A stretch of 64,000 bases of DNA from Stomorhina lunata (Eukaryota; Arthropoda; Insecta; Diptera; Rhiniidae): NCBI GenBank assembly GCA_933228675.1, contig OW121743.1, forward strand, positions 18,807,151 to 18,871,150, read 5' to 3'. Every line of letters starts with the position of its first letter. Position 1 is the stretch's first letter. Of the stretch, positions 12,236-23,084 are shown one piece after another. Under the pieces are notes generated by a model. It ran no database searches and was not told the origin of the DNA. It was given only the letters and a program-made list of their open reading frames with translations. Made by a program: the position numbers and the translations under genes.

Positions 12236-12439
12236 ATAAGAGACAGGGCTGCCAGAAAATTTTCGGTAAAAAACAGCATTTATGAGGGCGGTTCGGAAAC
12301 TTCGGAAGCTCGTAATAAAAAAACGGTATTATCGGCAGTAATTTTCAGAAATTGGCAAACAAATCGGAATTGCCAAAAATATGTATGTATGTATATCACA
12401 AATACAGCCAAATATAAACAAATGTTCATTGAAATTCCT

Positions 12440-13065
12440 TCAAAAAGAAAAAAATCACATTTAAAAATTCTCTACAAAAAAAATTTTGTATTGAAAATTT
12501 TTCTATACAAAAAATTTTATATAAAAATTCTTCTTATAAAAAATCTTATATTGAAAATTGTTCTATATAAAAAATCTTAAATTGAAAATTTTTCTAAACA
12601 AAAATTTTTTTGTTGATGGTCGTGAGTTCAAGTCGGGCTTAGGTCCATGTCATAGATTATTTTTTTTTTTTAAATTTATAATTTTTAAATGAGATGAATA
12701 ATAAGTAGGAATACTGAAAAAACTATGTGAAAAAATTTTTCTATGAAAAATTTTTCAATACAAAAAATTTTATATGGAAAATTTTTCTATACAAAAAAAA
12801 ATTTCTATACAAAAAAATTTAATGTAGAAAATTTTTCTATACAAAAAAATGTATATAGAAAATTTGTCTATTCAAAAAATTTATTATGAAAAATTCTTCT
12901 TCGCAAAAAAATGATATAGGGAAATTTTCGAAACAAGCAATTATAAATGGAAAATTTTTTAATTTATAAAAATTGTCCATAGAAAAAATTTAAAGTTTTT
13001 TGGTCAAAAAAATTGTTAATACAAAAAAATTTTTTTTGAAATTATTTCGTGAAAAATTGTGTCTC
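12440..13065. repeat. Degenerate ~31-bp AT minisatellite in two blocks
   Basis: Units of the form ATTGAAAATTTTTCTATACA plus AAAAATTTTAT repeat at about 12440-12600 and 12735-13065. The blocks are separated by a non-repeat spacer with a Pol III box B-like sequence (GAGTTCAAGTC, 12622) and a long T run. Each unit is nearly self-complementary (AAAATTTT), so the strand is ambiguous. Confidence 0.6.
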
Positions 13066-13318
13066 TGCTTTTGGAATAATTGAAAACTTATATCGTTTTA
13101 TAATAACTGATTTGTCATGTATATATAATTCTCCGAAAACATTCTAGTTGGAACAAGAGGTAGTTCTCTCAGACAATGAGCAGCACCCGATTCTATTTTT
13201 AGACTTATTGAAAGGGACCTATGTTTTAACTCCGGCTTCGAACGGCAAATGCATTAGTTAGAGAAGTTTTACATTGCCTAATACTCAATAACCAGTGGCT
13301 AGCTGAGTTATGAAGTGA

Positions 13319-13430
13319 ACCGCCGTTTCTTTGAAAATTTATTTGTTTCAAGTGAGTCTGACCGATAATCGAACTTTGGACCTCTGGTATGCTAGGCGGA
13401 TGACTAACCTGCTATACCACGGCGGTTCAT
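13319..13430 (-). other. tRNA-like sequence closed by a 10-bp stem
   Basis: Read on the minus strand, it opens with GAACCGCCGT, then a box A-like TGGTATAGCAGGTTAGTC, a GCCTAGCAT loop region, and box B AGTTCGATT. It ends with ACGGCGGTTC, the perfect complement of the start. The span is 112 nt, longer than a tRNA. The T-stem pairing is poor. It could be a tRNA pseudogene with a 3' insertion, or a tRNA-derived SINE or MITE arm. Confidence 0.4.
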
Positions 13431-13566
13431 ATATGTAAAAAAGTTTGTTTTCGATATTTTCGCCAATTTTCTGTCCAAAATCTGCATATCGACACTTTGC
13501 TATTTTTCAGATCAAAAATCGGCAAAATGGCGATAAATGGGCAAATCTGGCAGGCCTGATAAGACG

Positions 13567-14030
13567 ACATTTTGTATGAGTAGGAGACTGGGATCGCAAA
13601 GATGATACAATTGAACCTTTTAATACATATTAACCCTTGTCGGTACCGTGGTACTACCGCGTTCAACTTGATACAATTTTCAATTCTAAGATTTCCTGTG
13701 ACGGTTAAGGATCTTCAATTTTTTTGACTAAGGACTTTTGTCCATCCTTTTTTTAAAAAAGTCCAATTGTATATCAAATGTTTAAAAATTTTAATCAATT
13801 TCAGACACAGGTTCCGATTAAGCGTATAATTGATACCCGTCAAATTCGAAATCGAAGTCCACATGTTTATATTGTCAATAAATATAAAAAAGAACATTTT
13901 ATTTTTCTATTTGGTACAAAATCGGGAAAACCATTTACCATCCCTGGTAGGAGAACCAGGAAAAAGGTAAACAAAACTAACAGTAATAAAAACTGTATGT
14001 TAAAATATTAACAGATTCGGATTGCAGTTC
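13567..14030. other. No recognisable feature
   Basis: No gene recognised. A 77-codon open frame at 13778-14011 (+) shows no known motif and is not supported as coding. Confidence 0.4.
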
Positions 14031-15432
14031 GAACTGAACTAGAACTGAACTAGAACTGAACTAGAACTGAACTAGAACTGAACTAGAACTGAACTAGAAC
14101 TGAACTAGAACTGAACTAGAACTGAACTAGAACTGAACTAGAACTGAACTAGAACTGAACTAGAACTGAACTAGAACTGAACTAGAACTGAACTAGAACT
14201 GAACTAGAACTGAACTAGAACTGAACTAGAACTGAACTAGAACTGAACTAGAACTGAACTAGAACTGAACTAGAACTGAACTAGAACTAAACTAGAACTG
14301 AACTAGAACTGAACTAGAACTGAACTAGAACTGAACTAGAACTGAACTAGAACTGAACTAGAACTGAACTAGAACTGAACTAGAACTGAACTAGAACTGA
14401 ACTAGAACTGAACTAGAACTGAACTAGAACTGAACTAGAACTGAACTAGAACTGAACTAGAGCTGAACTAGAACTGAACTAGAACTGAACTAGAACTGAA
14501 CTAGAACTGAACTAGAACTGAACTAGAACTGAACTAGAACTGAACTAGAACTGAACTAGAACTGAACTAGAACTGAACTAGAACTGAACTAGAACTGAAC
14601 TAGAACTGAACTAGAACTGAACTAGAACTGAACTAGAACTGAACTAGAACTGAACTAGAACTAAACTAGAACTGAACTAGAACTGAACTAGAACTGAACT
14701 AGAACTGAACTAGAACTGAACTAGAACTGAACTAGAACTGAACTAGAACTGAACTAGAACTGAACTAGAACTGAACTAGAACTGAACTAGAACTGAACTA
14801 GAACTGAACTAGAACTGAACTAGAACTGAACTAGAACTGAACTAGAACTGAACTAGAACTGAACTAGAACTGAACTAGAACTGAACTAGAACTGAACTAG
14901 AACTGAACTAGAACTGAACTAGAACTGAACTAGAACTGAACTAGAACTGAACTAGAACTGAACTAGAACTGAACTAGAACTGAACTAGAACTGAACTAGA
15001 ACTGAACTAGAACTGAACTAGAACTGAACTAGAACTGAACTAGAACTGAACTAGAACTGAACTAGAACTGAACTAGAACTGAACTAGAACTGAACTAGAA
15101 CTGAACTAGAACTGAACTAGAACTGAACTAGAACTGAACTAGAACTGAACTAGAACTGAACTAGAACTGAACTAGAACTGAACTAGAACTGAACTAGAAC
15201 TGAACTAGAACTGAACTAGAACTGAACTAGAACTGAACTAGAACTGAACTAGAACTGAACTAGAACTGAACTAGAACTGAACTAGAACTGAACTAGAACT
15301 AAACTAGAACTAAACTAGAACTGAACTAGAACTGAACTAGAACTGAACTACAACTAAACTAGAACTAAACTAGAACTGAACTAGAACTGAACTAAACTAG
15401 AACTAAACTAGAACTGAACAAAACTAGAACTG
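14031..15432 (+). repeat. 11-bp satellite array 1 (GAACTGAACTA)
   Basis: About 127 head-to-tail copies of the 11-mer GAACTGAACTA. The core is almost uniform, with rare A or G substitutions (GAACTAAACTA, GAGCTGAACTA). The last 150 bp degrade into GAACTAAACTA and partial units. The unit is two near-repeats, GAACT and GAACTA. It contains stops in every register and is non-coding. Confidence 0.97.
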
Positions 15433-16960
15433 TTAATAGTTTAACAGCGATCAAATCTGTTAGACACACTTAACATTAAAACAACAGGGTGTACAAAAAA
15501 CATATTTAAAGTGAGTGAGAGAGAAAAAACGTAAGCATATGTAACTTTCAGGGATGGGAGCTTTATATTAATAGTTAAACAGAGTTGGGAAACCAAAATG
15601 CCAACCACAAAATTAAAATAAAGAAGAAAGCTCTTCTATTTTATCAAAAAAATACCTAAATACAAACAAAAATATTATAAATATTTAATATTCTGCTATT
15701 TATTGGCTTTATTTTTTTTATTATTATCTATCAAATGACAATTTTTATAGATAATTTAACCAACAATTTAACCTTATCTTTAGTTTACTTGACTGCCCTT
15801 CCTAAAAAATGTGTGTACTATGTATATTTTCTCAAAAACATTTGCCATAATTTAAGTGTTTGCTCTAAAACTATTTGGAAAATCATATGTTATGCATAAT
15901 TATATGATTAAATTTATCTTTTTAAGTAAAAAAGCAATTCATTTGTTAAATATTAAAAACAAATTACAAAATGTTTGTATAACTTTTTTTTAAATAAAAC
16001 TTTGCATTTTTTCTTTATGATCTACATTTTTTTAAATGAATTTCAAAAACAACTTGAATCAATGATAACGTATATTAAATTCATATAAAATTCATTACGA
16101 AACTTATTTGAAGCAATAAAATTTAATTGTATAAAAATGACAATAATAAAGAATTGTGATTCATATATGATTTTTGGGGAAGGACAAGTAAATTAAAGAG
16201 ATGGAATCAAATAAAGGTTTGAATATTTATATATTAAGAAAAAATGTAGATTCCAAAGAATTGGAAGCGTTCAAACCTAAGAACAAGTAAATTGAAAAGA
16301 AAGAATCAGATAAAGGTTTTAGTTTTAATATATCTAAGAAAAATATGGACTCTAAAGAATTGGACTGGAAGTTATCCAATTAGTATAAGAAAGTCATCTT
16401 CCGCTTGCGGTTATGTCCTTCCCAAAGGTTATAATAATACCCTCTAAGCTCCTATCGAATGCAAGATTATTCATCTTTTCAGAGGTACTTATAGGATGTA
16501 AATCTGATTCTTTTTGGATCTCTAAATAGAAAAGGAAATGACCGTACCTTGGAAATACTATCAAAATCTTCCTTAGTTAATGGTTAAACTTTTTAAAATC
16601 GAAATCTCTCAATTTGTCCCATATTTTAATGAATATTCCGCTTTAAAGATATCATTAATTTGAATTTGCTTTCGACGAAAGCTGTAAGTACAATAATTTA
16701 TGGAGACTTTGTTACATTTTATTTATGTATTTTTTAATGATTTTTTTACATAACTTTTAAGAAAACGTGTGTTTCTTTCAAATCATGTTTAACGATCACT
16801 TTCATTTTAATTATGGAATTGTTTGTGGATTTATTAATTTTAATGACTTACAAGATGTTTTGACTAACCACAATCAGATATAACTAAGTTTAGGAAACCA
16901 TGAATTCACTACAATCCTCTACCCTAAGCTAATGGCTTTGCTTTTAATTTTTCCTCGGCA
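15433..16960. other. Mostly featureless; a weak two-copy repeat at about 16180-16370
   Basis: AT-rich. ACAAGTAAATT...AATCA(A/G)ATAAAGGTTT...AAAGAATTGGA occurs twice about 100 bp apart. No gene is seen. Confidence 0.45.
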
Positions 16961-16969
16961 AATTGGCCC

Positions 16970-18760
16970 GAGAAGGTATCCTTCAACAAACAATAGAAGC
17001 TTAAACTATTTCGCGGGCTTTCAAATATCAGGAATGGTAAATATTAATTTAAGGAGAGAAGATCTGTTATTTATTAGAATTAAAATCTTAGAGATCGTGG
17101 TTTCTCTGTGAAGCTTAAATTATTTCGCAGGCTTTCATAGATCACGAGTGATCAATATTCACTCAGAGAAGATCTGTAAATGATTACTATTAAAATCTTT
17201 AACCTCCAAGATCGGGGTATCTCCGATTTTAACTAAATTCGAGAAGAGTCCTTTAGCAATCAATAGAAGCTTAAACTGTTCGACGGGACTTCATAGATCA
17301 CGAATGATCAATAGTTACTCAGACCTTCTGCAACGAAAAGAGACTTAAACTATTCTACATGCCTTCATAGATCACTAATGATCAATATTAACTCAAGAAG
17401 AGAAGTCTGTTATTAATAACAATTAACATCTTTGATCTCCCAGATCGTGGTATCTCTGTAATAACTAAATTCCACTAATGAGGCTCGAGAAGATACCTTC
17501 TGCAATCAACATAAACTTAAACTATTTCGCAGGCCTTCATAGTTCACAAATGATCAATAATCACTCAGAGAAGATCTGTAAATGATTACTATTAAAATCT
17601 TTAACCTCCAAGATCGGGGTATCTCCGATTTTAACTAAATTCGAGAAGAGTCCTTTAGCAATCAATAGAAGCTTAAACTGTTCGACGGGACTTCATAGAT
17701 CACGAATGATCAATAGTTACTCAGACCTTCTGCAACGAAAAGAGACTTAAACTATTCTACATGCCTTCATAGATCACTAATGATCAATATTAACTCAAGA
17801 AGAGAAGTCTGTTATTAATAACAATTAACATCTTTGATCTCCCAGATCGTGGTATCTCTGTAATAACAAAATTCCACTAATGAGGCTCGAGAAGATACCT
17901 TCTGCAATCAACATAAACTTAAACTATTTCGCAGGCCTTCATAGTTCACAAATGATCAATAATCACTCAGAGAAGATCTTTAAATGATTACAATTAAAGT
18001 CTTTAATATCCGAGATCGTTTTATCGCTGATATTACTAAATTTCAATAACGAGAATATATCTTATCAGATGTCTAAACTACTTCCTAAGCTTTGGAATGA
18101 GAAATGGTCAATATTCACTTGATTTCCAAGATCGAGGTATTTCTGTTATAACTAAATTCCAATGATCCGGCTCGAGAGTACCTCCCGCAATCATTAAACT
18201 ATTTTGTAGGCTTTCATATACCAGAAACAGGTCATATTTACTCGAAGAGAAAAGATTTTTTATCGATTATAATCAAAATCTTTGATCTCTAAGATCATGG
18301 CAACTTAGTTCCAAAGTTAGATCAGAGATGAGCCATATTCATTTGAAAAGTATGGATCTTTTATTGATTACAATAAAAATCTTTGATCTCCGTAAAAGTG
18401 GGAACTTAGATACAACGTTAAATCAAGAATGGCACATATTTACTCGAGAAGAGGAATGGAGTTTCAAGGAAAGTTCGATCTGTTATTGATTACAATCAAA
18501 ACGTTTGATCTCCGGGAACGTGTTAACTTAGATCCAACGTTAGATCAAGAATGACCCAATCGAGATGAGCGGATCTGTTAAGTATTGACTCGAGGAGAGT
18601 GCCACTCTTACACATTGTAAACAAAATCTTTAGTCTCTAATAAAGTGGTAACTTAGATCCAACATAACATTAGGAATGGTCCATATTCACTCAAGGAGAG
18701 TAGATCTGTTATCTATTACAATCAAAATCTTTGATTTCCGGGAACGTTTCATCGCTTAAA
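16970..18760. repeat. Complex tandem repeat (~130-bp monomers) with a 402-bp higher-order unit
   Basis: A diverged monomer recurs throughout: AAGCTTAAACTATTTCGCAG, then TTCATAGATCACGAATGATC, AGAAGATCTGTTATT, AAAATCTTTGATCTCC and AAGATCGTGGTATCTC. On top of this, the block starting ACTCAGAGAAGATCTGTAAA repeats with a constant 402-bp offset at 17161, 17563 and 17965. The first two 402-bp blocks are almost identical, with ACTAAATTCC against ACAAAATTCC one of few differences. No ORF. Confidence 0.9.
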
Positions 18761-18800
18761 AATATATCGTGGGAAATTTTGAAGTTAATCACCCCTTTCG

Positions 18801-18897
18801 CGAATATCGTATCCCATGGGAATCATGTTTCCAAAACTTTTTTCTTATAAGTTTTACAGTGTAAAAAAAACACGATTCCCATGGAAGATGATATTCG
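18801..18897. other. 97-nt imperfect inverted repeat (hairpin)
   Basis: CGAATATC (18801) and CCATGGGAATC (18814) are answered in order by GATTCCCATGG and GATATTCG ending at 18897. Between them is a 5-by-5 internal loop, and further AAAACTT/AAGTTTT pairing occurs towards the tip. The size and shape fit a pre-miRNA-like or foldback hairpin on either strand. It lies in the presumed intron just 3' of the large exon. Confidence 0.55.
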
Positions 18898-19086
18898 AAT
18901 ATTGAAAAAATTAAGTTTTCCTGGAAATTACGAATAATTAAGATGCGGAGAAATATGCTATCGATTACAATATTATTGATATATGTATTTTATTCTCTTC
19001 GGCCGTAGTCTTTTAAGATCACTTTCACTTTTCATTGATGTCACTTTTCACACTCACTAAGACTATATAAATAGAAATAGTATCCA

Positions 19087-19092
19087 ACTTAC
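19087..19092 (-). promoter_or_regulatory. 5' splice donor of the large exon
   Basis: Minus-strand AAG|GTAAGT matches the donor consensus exactly. It cuts after a complete Lys codon (phase 0). The reading frame continues only nine codons into the intron before a stop. Confidence 0.85.
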
Positions 19093-22000
19093 CTTTGGCA
19101 ATTCTCTCTTACGCCTAAAGATAACACCATCATTTTCTATATAATCCGGTACCTCTTTGCGATTGGAGAAGTTAAACACCATCGAAGTATTTTCTGCAGG
19201 TGCAGCAGGTGGAGTTTGACGCCTTTTGCGCATGGCCCACAATGGACTATTTGTAGCACTTATAACTGAATCAGCATCGGATAAACCGGAAGCTGCAGCA
19301 TTTGCCAAAGCAGGTGAGGAAGTGTGTGAGGGTTTAATCACTTCATGATCGTGACTAGCCGAGGAAGGTGAGTTAACCTTTCCGGTTGAAGTGTGTGATG
19401 AAGGAGGTGTTGAGGCTGCATTTGGAGAGGATTTTTTCAAATCATTAATGCGATTCTTTTCGATTTCCCGTGAAGTCAAAGAGGTGGGAGTGGAATGTTT
19501 TAAAGAGTCCATAGAAGTATCCAAAGACTTTTGTTGCTGCTGCTGTTGTAAAGGTTTTATTACTCCCACTTGTTTAACGGTATTAAGGGGGGACGAATTG
19601 GAGGAGCTAGTGGATGTATTAAACTTAAATTGTTGGCTATAACCCGCTTTTGCGATATTATCCAAAGCCGTGCGCGTTATACGTTTAGTAGTTTTCGAAT
19701 TACCGTATTCTTTTGCTGTTTCTTCGTCGTCGTCTTCTACATCGCCACCGTCACTTAAATCACTACTACTGGGAGGAGGCGAAGCAGCAGTCGAACTTGC
19801 CTTTGTTAAACAGTCATAATTATTAACGGCTGCCTCGTTTTTCGTTTCGATCGTTTTACTATTACTGCAAACGCCGCTTGCAGTTGTAGTTGCTGTTGCT
19901 TTTTCATTTTGTTGTTGGCTTTGTTTTGTTTTATTATTTATAATCTTATCGTTTTCGTTTCTTAAGAGAGAACTGTGGCTGTTGTTTGTAGCACTACTTG
20001 ATTCTTGTTGTATTTCTTTCGTTTCGTTGTTAATGTTCATGTGTTGGTATTTATTATTATGGCTTTGGTATAAGTCATCAGCATTATTGTCGCCAGCGCC
20101 AACACCGACGCCACCTCCAACATTCATAACAACATTTCCACCATGATCCAAGTTATCGCTGCTTGAGTTGTTATCGATCTTTCTGGTTGGCGTGCTATCG
20201 TTTATTTTCAACTTACTCAACTCTTTGGTAAGAGCAGTTAGAGGCGAATCCACTTCAAATTTCTCTTTAATAAAATCTCTTTTGACATGGCTGAGTGGCG
20301 TGGGGGCTTCCGTATCTCTTTTGGAATTGAGTTGCGATTTAAAATCTCTTTCGTTTGGTAGCTTTTGCCGGGGTATTATATCGGGTGTATGATCTGATAG
20401 AATATTGTGGCTATTGTTGGTGGCTCTTAAAGGTGTTAGACATTCTGGAGTGTTGCTATTAACCACTGAAGAGGCGGTGGCCAGAGTCTTTCTACCCAAA
20501 GGCGATTGTAAGAGATCATTGGCCTGTGGAGTTGAGCTCTTCAGGGGTTTTTGGCTCAAATTCAATTTCTTGGTGGGACTAAGGGGTTTGGGATATGTCA
20601 CCAAAGGCTTTTGTTCTTTGATAATATTCTTAAAGGTCTCCACCTTGCTGGCTACCTCACCCTTGGAATTAGAGCGACTTGTGGTGCGAGGTCTACGATT
20701 TGCCGAAGCCTCAAACATTTTCAAGGTTTGCTTGACCAAATCTGGTGGTGGCCTTTCGGTATCATCTATGATAGAGGTCAATCTCTTGGGAGGCAAATGA
20801 TCTGTGCCCTGATGCAGTCTTTCACGGGCATTATGGATTTTATCCTCTATGGTTATTACAGAAGAGGTGTTGGAATTATTATTACGTGTATGCCAGGGAG
20901 ATTTTTCACTTAATAAAGCCTCCACGGATCTGGCTCTTTTGAGGGAATCATTTCCTCTTTTCAAATGACGTGATCTTTTATTGTAAGAAGTCTCGGTAAA
21001 GGTAACACCCACACCATTAGAACCCTGAGTATTAGAGGAAAATCTCTTTTCTGGTTTTGTATTAAGGGAAGATTTTAATATGCCCGATTTTTTAGAGTTA
21101 AGCGAAGAGGCTTCCTTGTTTCCTTGTAAGGTCTGACGGGAGTTAAACTGATTTTCTATATCTTCATCTTCCTTATTAGAGGCATAAATTTCAGCCTGCT
21201 CTTCTTCCTCTTCAAAATCATCCTCCTCACAATTTTCCTCATCCTCGGTGTTGTCTAAAAGATTATTTAAGCTAGTAGAGCGTCTAAGTTGGTCTTTATT
21301 CAAACGCTGCTGTTCCATGGACTCACGCAAGGCCAGGCTCAAATAGCGGCAACGTAATTTGGAAACTATGCCAGGGCCATAGCTTAAATCCTCATTAGTA
21401 TCTAAGTCAGAACCTTCATTAACACCTCCAACGCCACCTCCGCCTCCTCCTCCATTATTCTGGCGATTGTTGTTGCGCTGTGTATTGTTGGTATTGTGGC
21501 AAATGGAAGAGGTGGAAATTTTTTGCAAATGTGTGGTGGCTGTATTTTGTGTTTTCATTTCTTGTACGGCCACCATTTTCTTTTTAATTAAACAGTTTGA
21601 TGATGATGATGTTGATAATGATGATAATGATGTTCCAGCTGCTAAACTACCAAAAGAATTTGAGGTCGTTAAGCTCTTGGTAGGAGATTTTAAATCTAAA
21701 GATTTCTGTTGTTGTTGTTGATAATTATTATCCACAATCGAAGAAGACGAACTTTGTTTGAATTTTATTATCTTTTTTGTACCCAAATGTTGTTCGTTTT
21801 TTATGAAATGATTTTCTTGTAATTTTTGGGATATCTTAACAACACTTGTTGTTGTATTTGTATTATTACCACTATTATTTAAATTAATATTTTGATTATT
21901 ACCACTAACACTACTAATACCACCAATAGTTACACTATTATTTGTATTATTACTATTAAGATTTTGTAAATATAAAGAAGAATTTCCCGTTTTATTTAAA

Positions 22001-22874
22001 TGATTCGACGACGTATTCCCTGTTATTTCACTGTTTGCCGCACATACTAAACGTTCACTCTCGCATTTATTAAGCGACTGATTTTCCAAATTCACATTTG
22101 CTCCAATTACATGGCTATGGTTGTTTAACACATACAACGACTGGCCATTATTATGCTCTCCTCTCTCAGTCTCTGCTCTCTTGGTTAATGTTGACGACAA
22201 CATTGAAGATGGTGTTGATGAAGTAGTAGATGATGAAGAAGAAGAGTATGTATTGGTAGAACCCGTTAAACGAGTTGCCATCATTTGTTGTTTATTTGTA
22301 ATAATAGCTGTTGATGTTGTTGTTGGTGTTGCTGTTTGTTTTGATGTTGCCATTTCATCATTAAATTCCCTATCTTGTTCTTGTTGTAGTTTTTCCTCTA
22401 AATCAAGTTCTTTGGTATGTTGTTCTTGTTTTATAGATTCCTCCATTTTAACAGAAATTTCTTCGGCTCTTAACAATTTTTCACTGAAGATCTCTTCCAC
22501 TACTTCTTCTTCGTATAGTTCTTTGGTTGCAAGTTGGTTTATAGATGTTGCTGCTGCTGTTGCTGACAATGATGATGATGTTAATAATGATGATTTTGTT
22601 GTTGATGTTGCTGTATATTGACCTCCAAACAATCTTTCAGCCTTTTCTTTAAGAGGGGACGGTGTTTTTGCTGTAGATGATTTAATATTTCTTAGAGCCG
22701 GCTTTTCTATATCAATTCCACTTGAAGTCTTCGTTGTTGTTGCAGTTGTAGTTGCTATAAATTGTTTAGTATTCCTCCTGCTGTTTGCTGACAATGACGA
22801 TGATGATGTTGATAATGATAATGATGATGAATTTTTAGCTGTGTAATCTTTGGTTGAGCTGATTTGTAAACCAT
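19093..22874 (-). CDS. Internal coding exon (1260 codons) of an unidentified disordered protein
   Basis: An uninterrupted frame runs on the minus strand from a CAG acceptor (first exon base 22874, entering after one base of a split codon) to a GTAAGT donor. It yields 1260 full codons and neither a start nor a stop of its own. The protein is mostly low complexity: Ser/Thr/Asn tracts in the first third, QQQQQKSLDL near 387, a Gly run near 477, an acidic stretch near 540-560, and QQQQQQKSLD near 1112. Denser blocks that look conserved are KLRCRYLSLALRESMEQQR (about 501-520), the region around RLTSIIDDTERPPPDLVKQT (about 690-725), EVASKVETFKNIIKEQKP (about 738-755), and the exon end with PLWAMRKRRQTPP, VPDYIENDG and RRKRELPK (about 1210-1260). 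KKIIKF near 366 fits a PP1-docking RVxF motif but could be chance. No enzymatic domain or membrane segment is seen. I do not recognise the gene; a scaffold or cytoskeletal adaptor is the best guess. Confidence 0.85.
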
Positions 22875-22890
22875 CTGTAAGAAAATTAAA
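22875..22890 (-). promoter_or_regulatory. 3' splice acceptor of the large exon
   Basis: The minus strand reads TTTAATTTTCTTACAG, a pyrimidine-rich tract and CAG. The downstream frame runs into the 1260-codon ORF. The ATGG directly after the AG is out of frame, so it is not the start codon. Confidence 0.75.
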
Positions 22891-23084
22891 GAATATATTA
22901 AAAAAAAACGTGAAAATATGGAATAGAGAAGAAAAATTTACATTTTTTTCGCGATTACAAAAGAATTATAGCGTAAGGTATGTACAGGAAATATTAATTT
23001 TAATTGACTTTGCTAAAGAAAAATTAAAAAAAAGAAGGAAATTACCTCAAAAATTTAAGAATTTTAATTAAGATATTAAATTAT

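Larger units (their letters stand above)
12244..13558. mobile_element. hAT-like MITE, about 1.3 kb
   Basis: The left end is CAGGGCTGCCAGA and the right end complements CAGGCCTGCCAGA, matching at 12 of 13 bases. The outside 8-mers are ATAAGAGA (12236-12243) and ATAAGACG (13559-13566), matching at six of eight, as for an ageing hAT target duplication. There is no transposase. The interior holds a 31-bp AT minisatellite, a box B fragment and a tRNA-like segment with a long closing stem. Confidence 0.55.

Noticed and set aside
14031..15432. Possible CRISPR-like or coding repeat
   Set aside because: The repeats are contiguous 11-mers with no spacers and contain stops in every register; this is a eukaryotic satellite.
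19063..19092. Nine C-terminal residues VSWILFLFI
   Set aside because: They lie past a consensus GTAAGT donor and are intron read-through. The apparent KVSW PP1-like motif there is therefore not real.
20405..20913. Plus-strand open frames of 120-131 codons
   Set aside because: Antisense to the spliced minus-strand exon, with no recognised motif.
22121..22621. 166-codon plus-strand open frame, Val/Asp/Ser/Cys-rich
   Set aside because: It is the antisense of the low-complexity large exon; repeat codons such as CAA/ATT/TCA read open on the other strand.
22792..22794. TTG as the start of the large ORF
   Set aside because: The frame extends 26 codons further upstream to a good splice acceptor, so this is an internal exon and not a non-ATG start.
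22872..22874. ATG directly after the acceptor AG as a start codon
   Set aside because: It is out of frame with the 1260-codon ORF.
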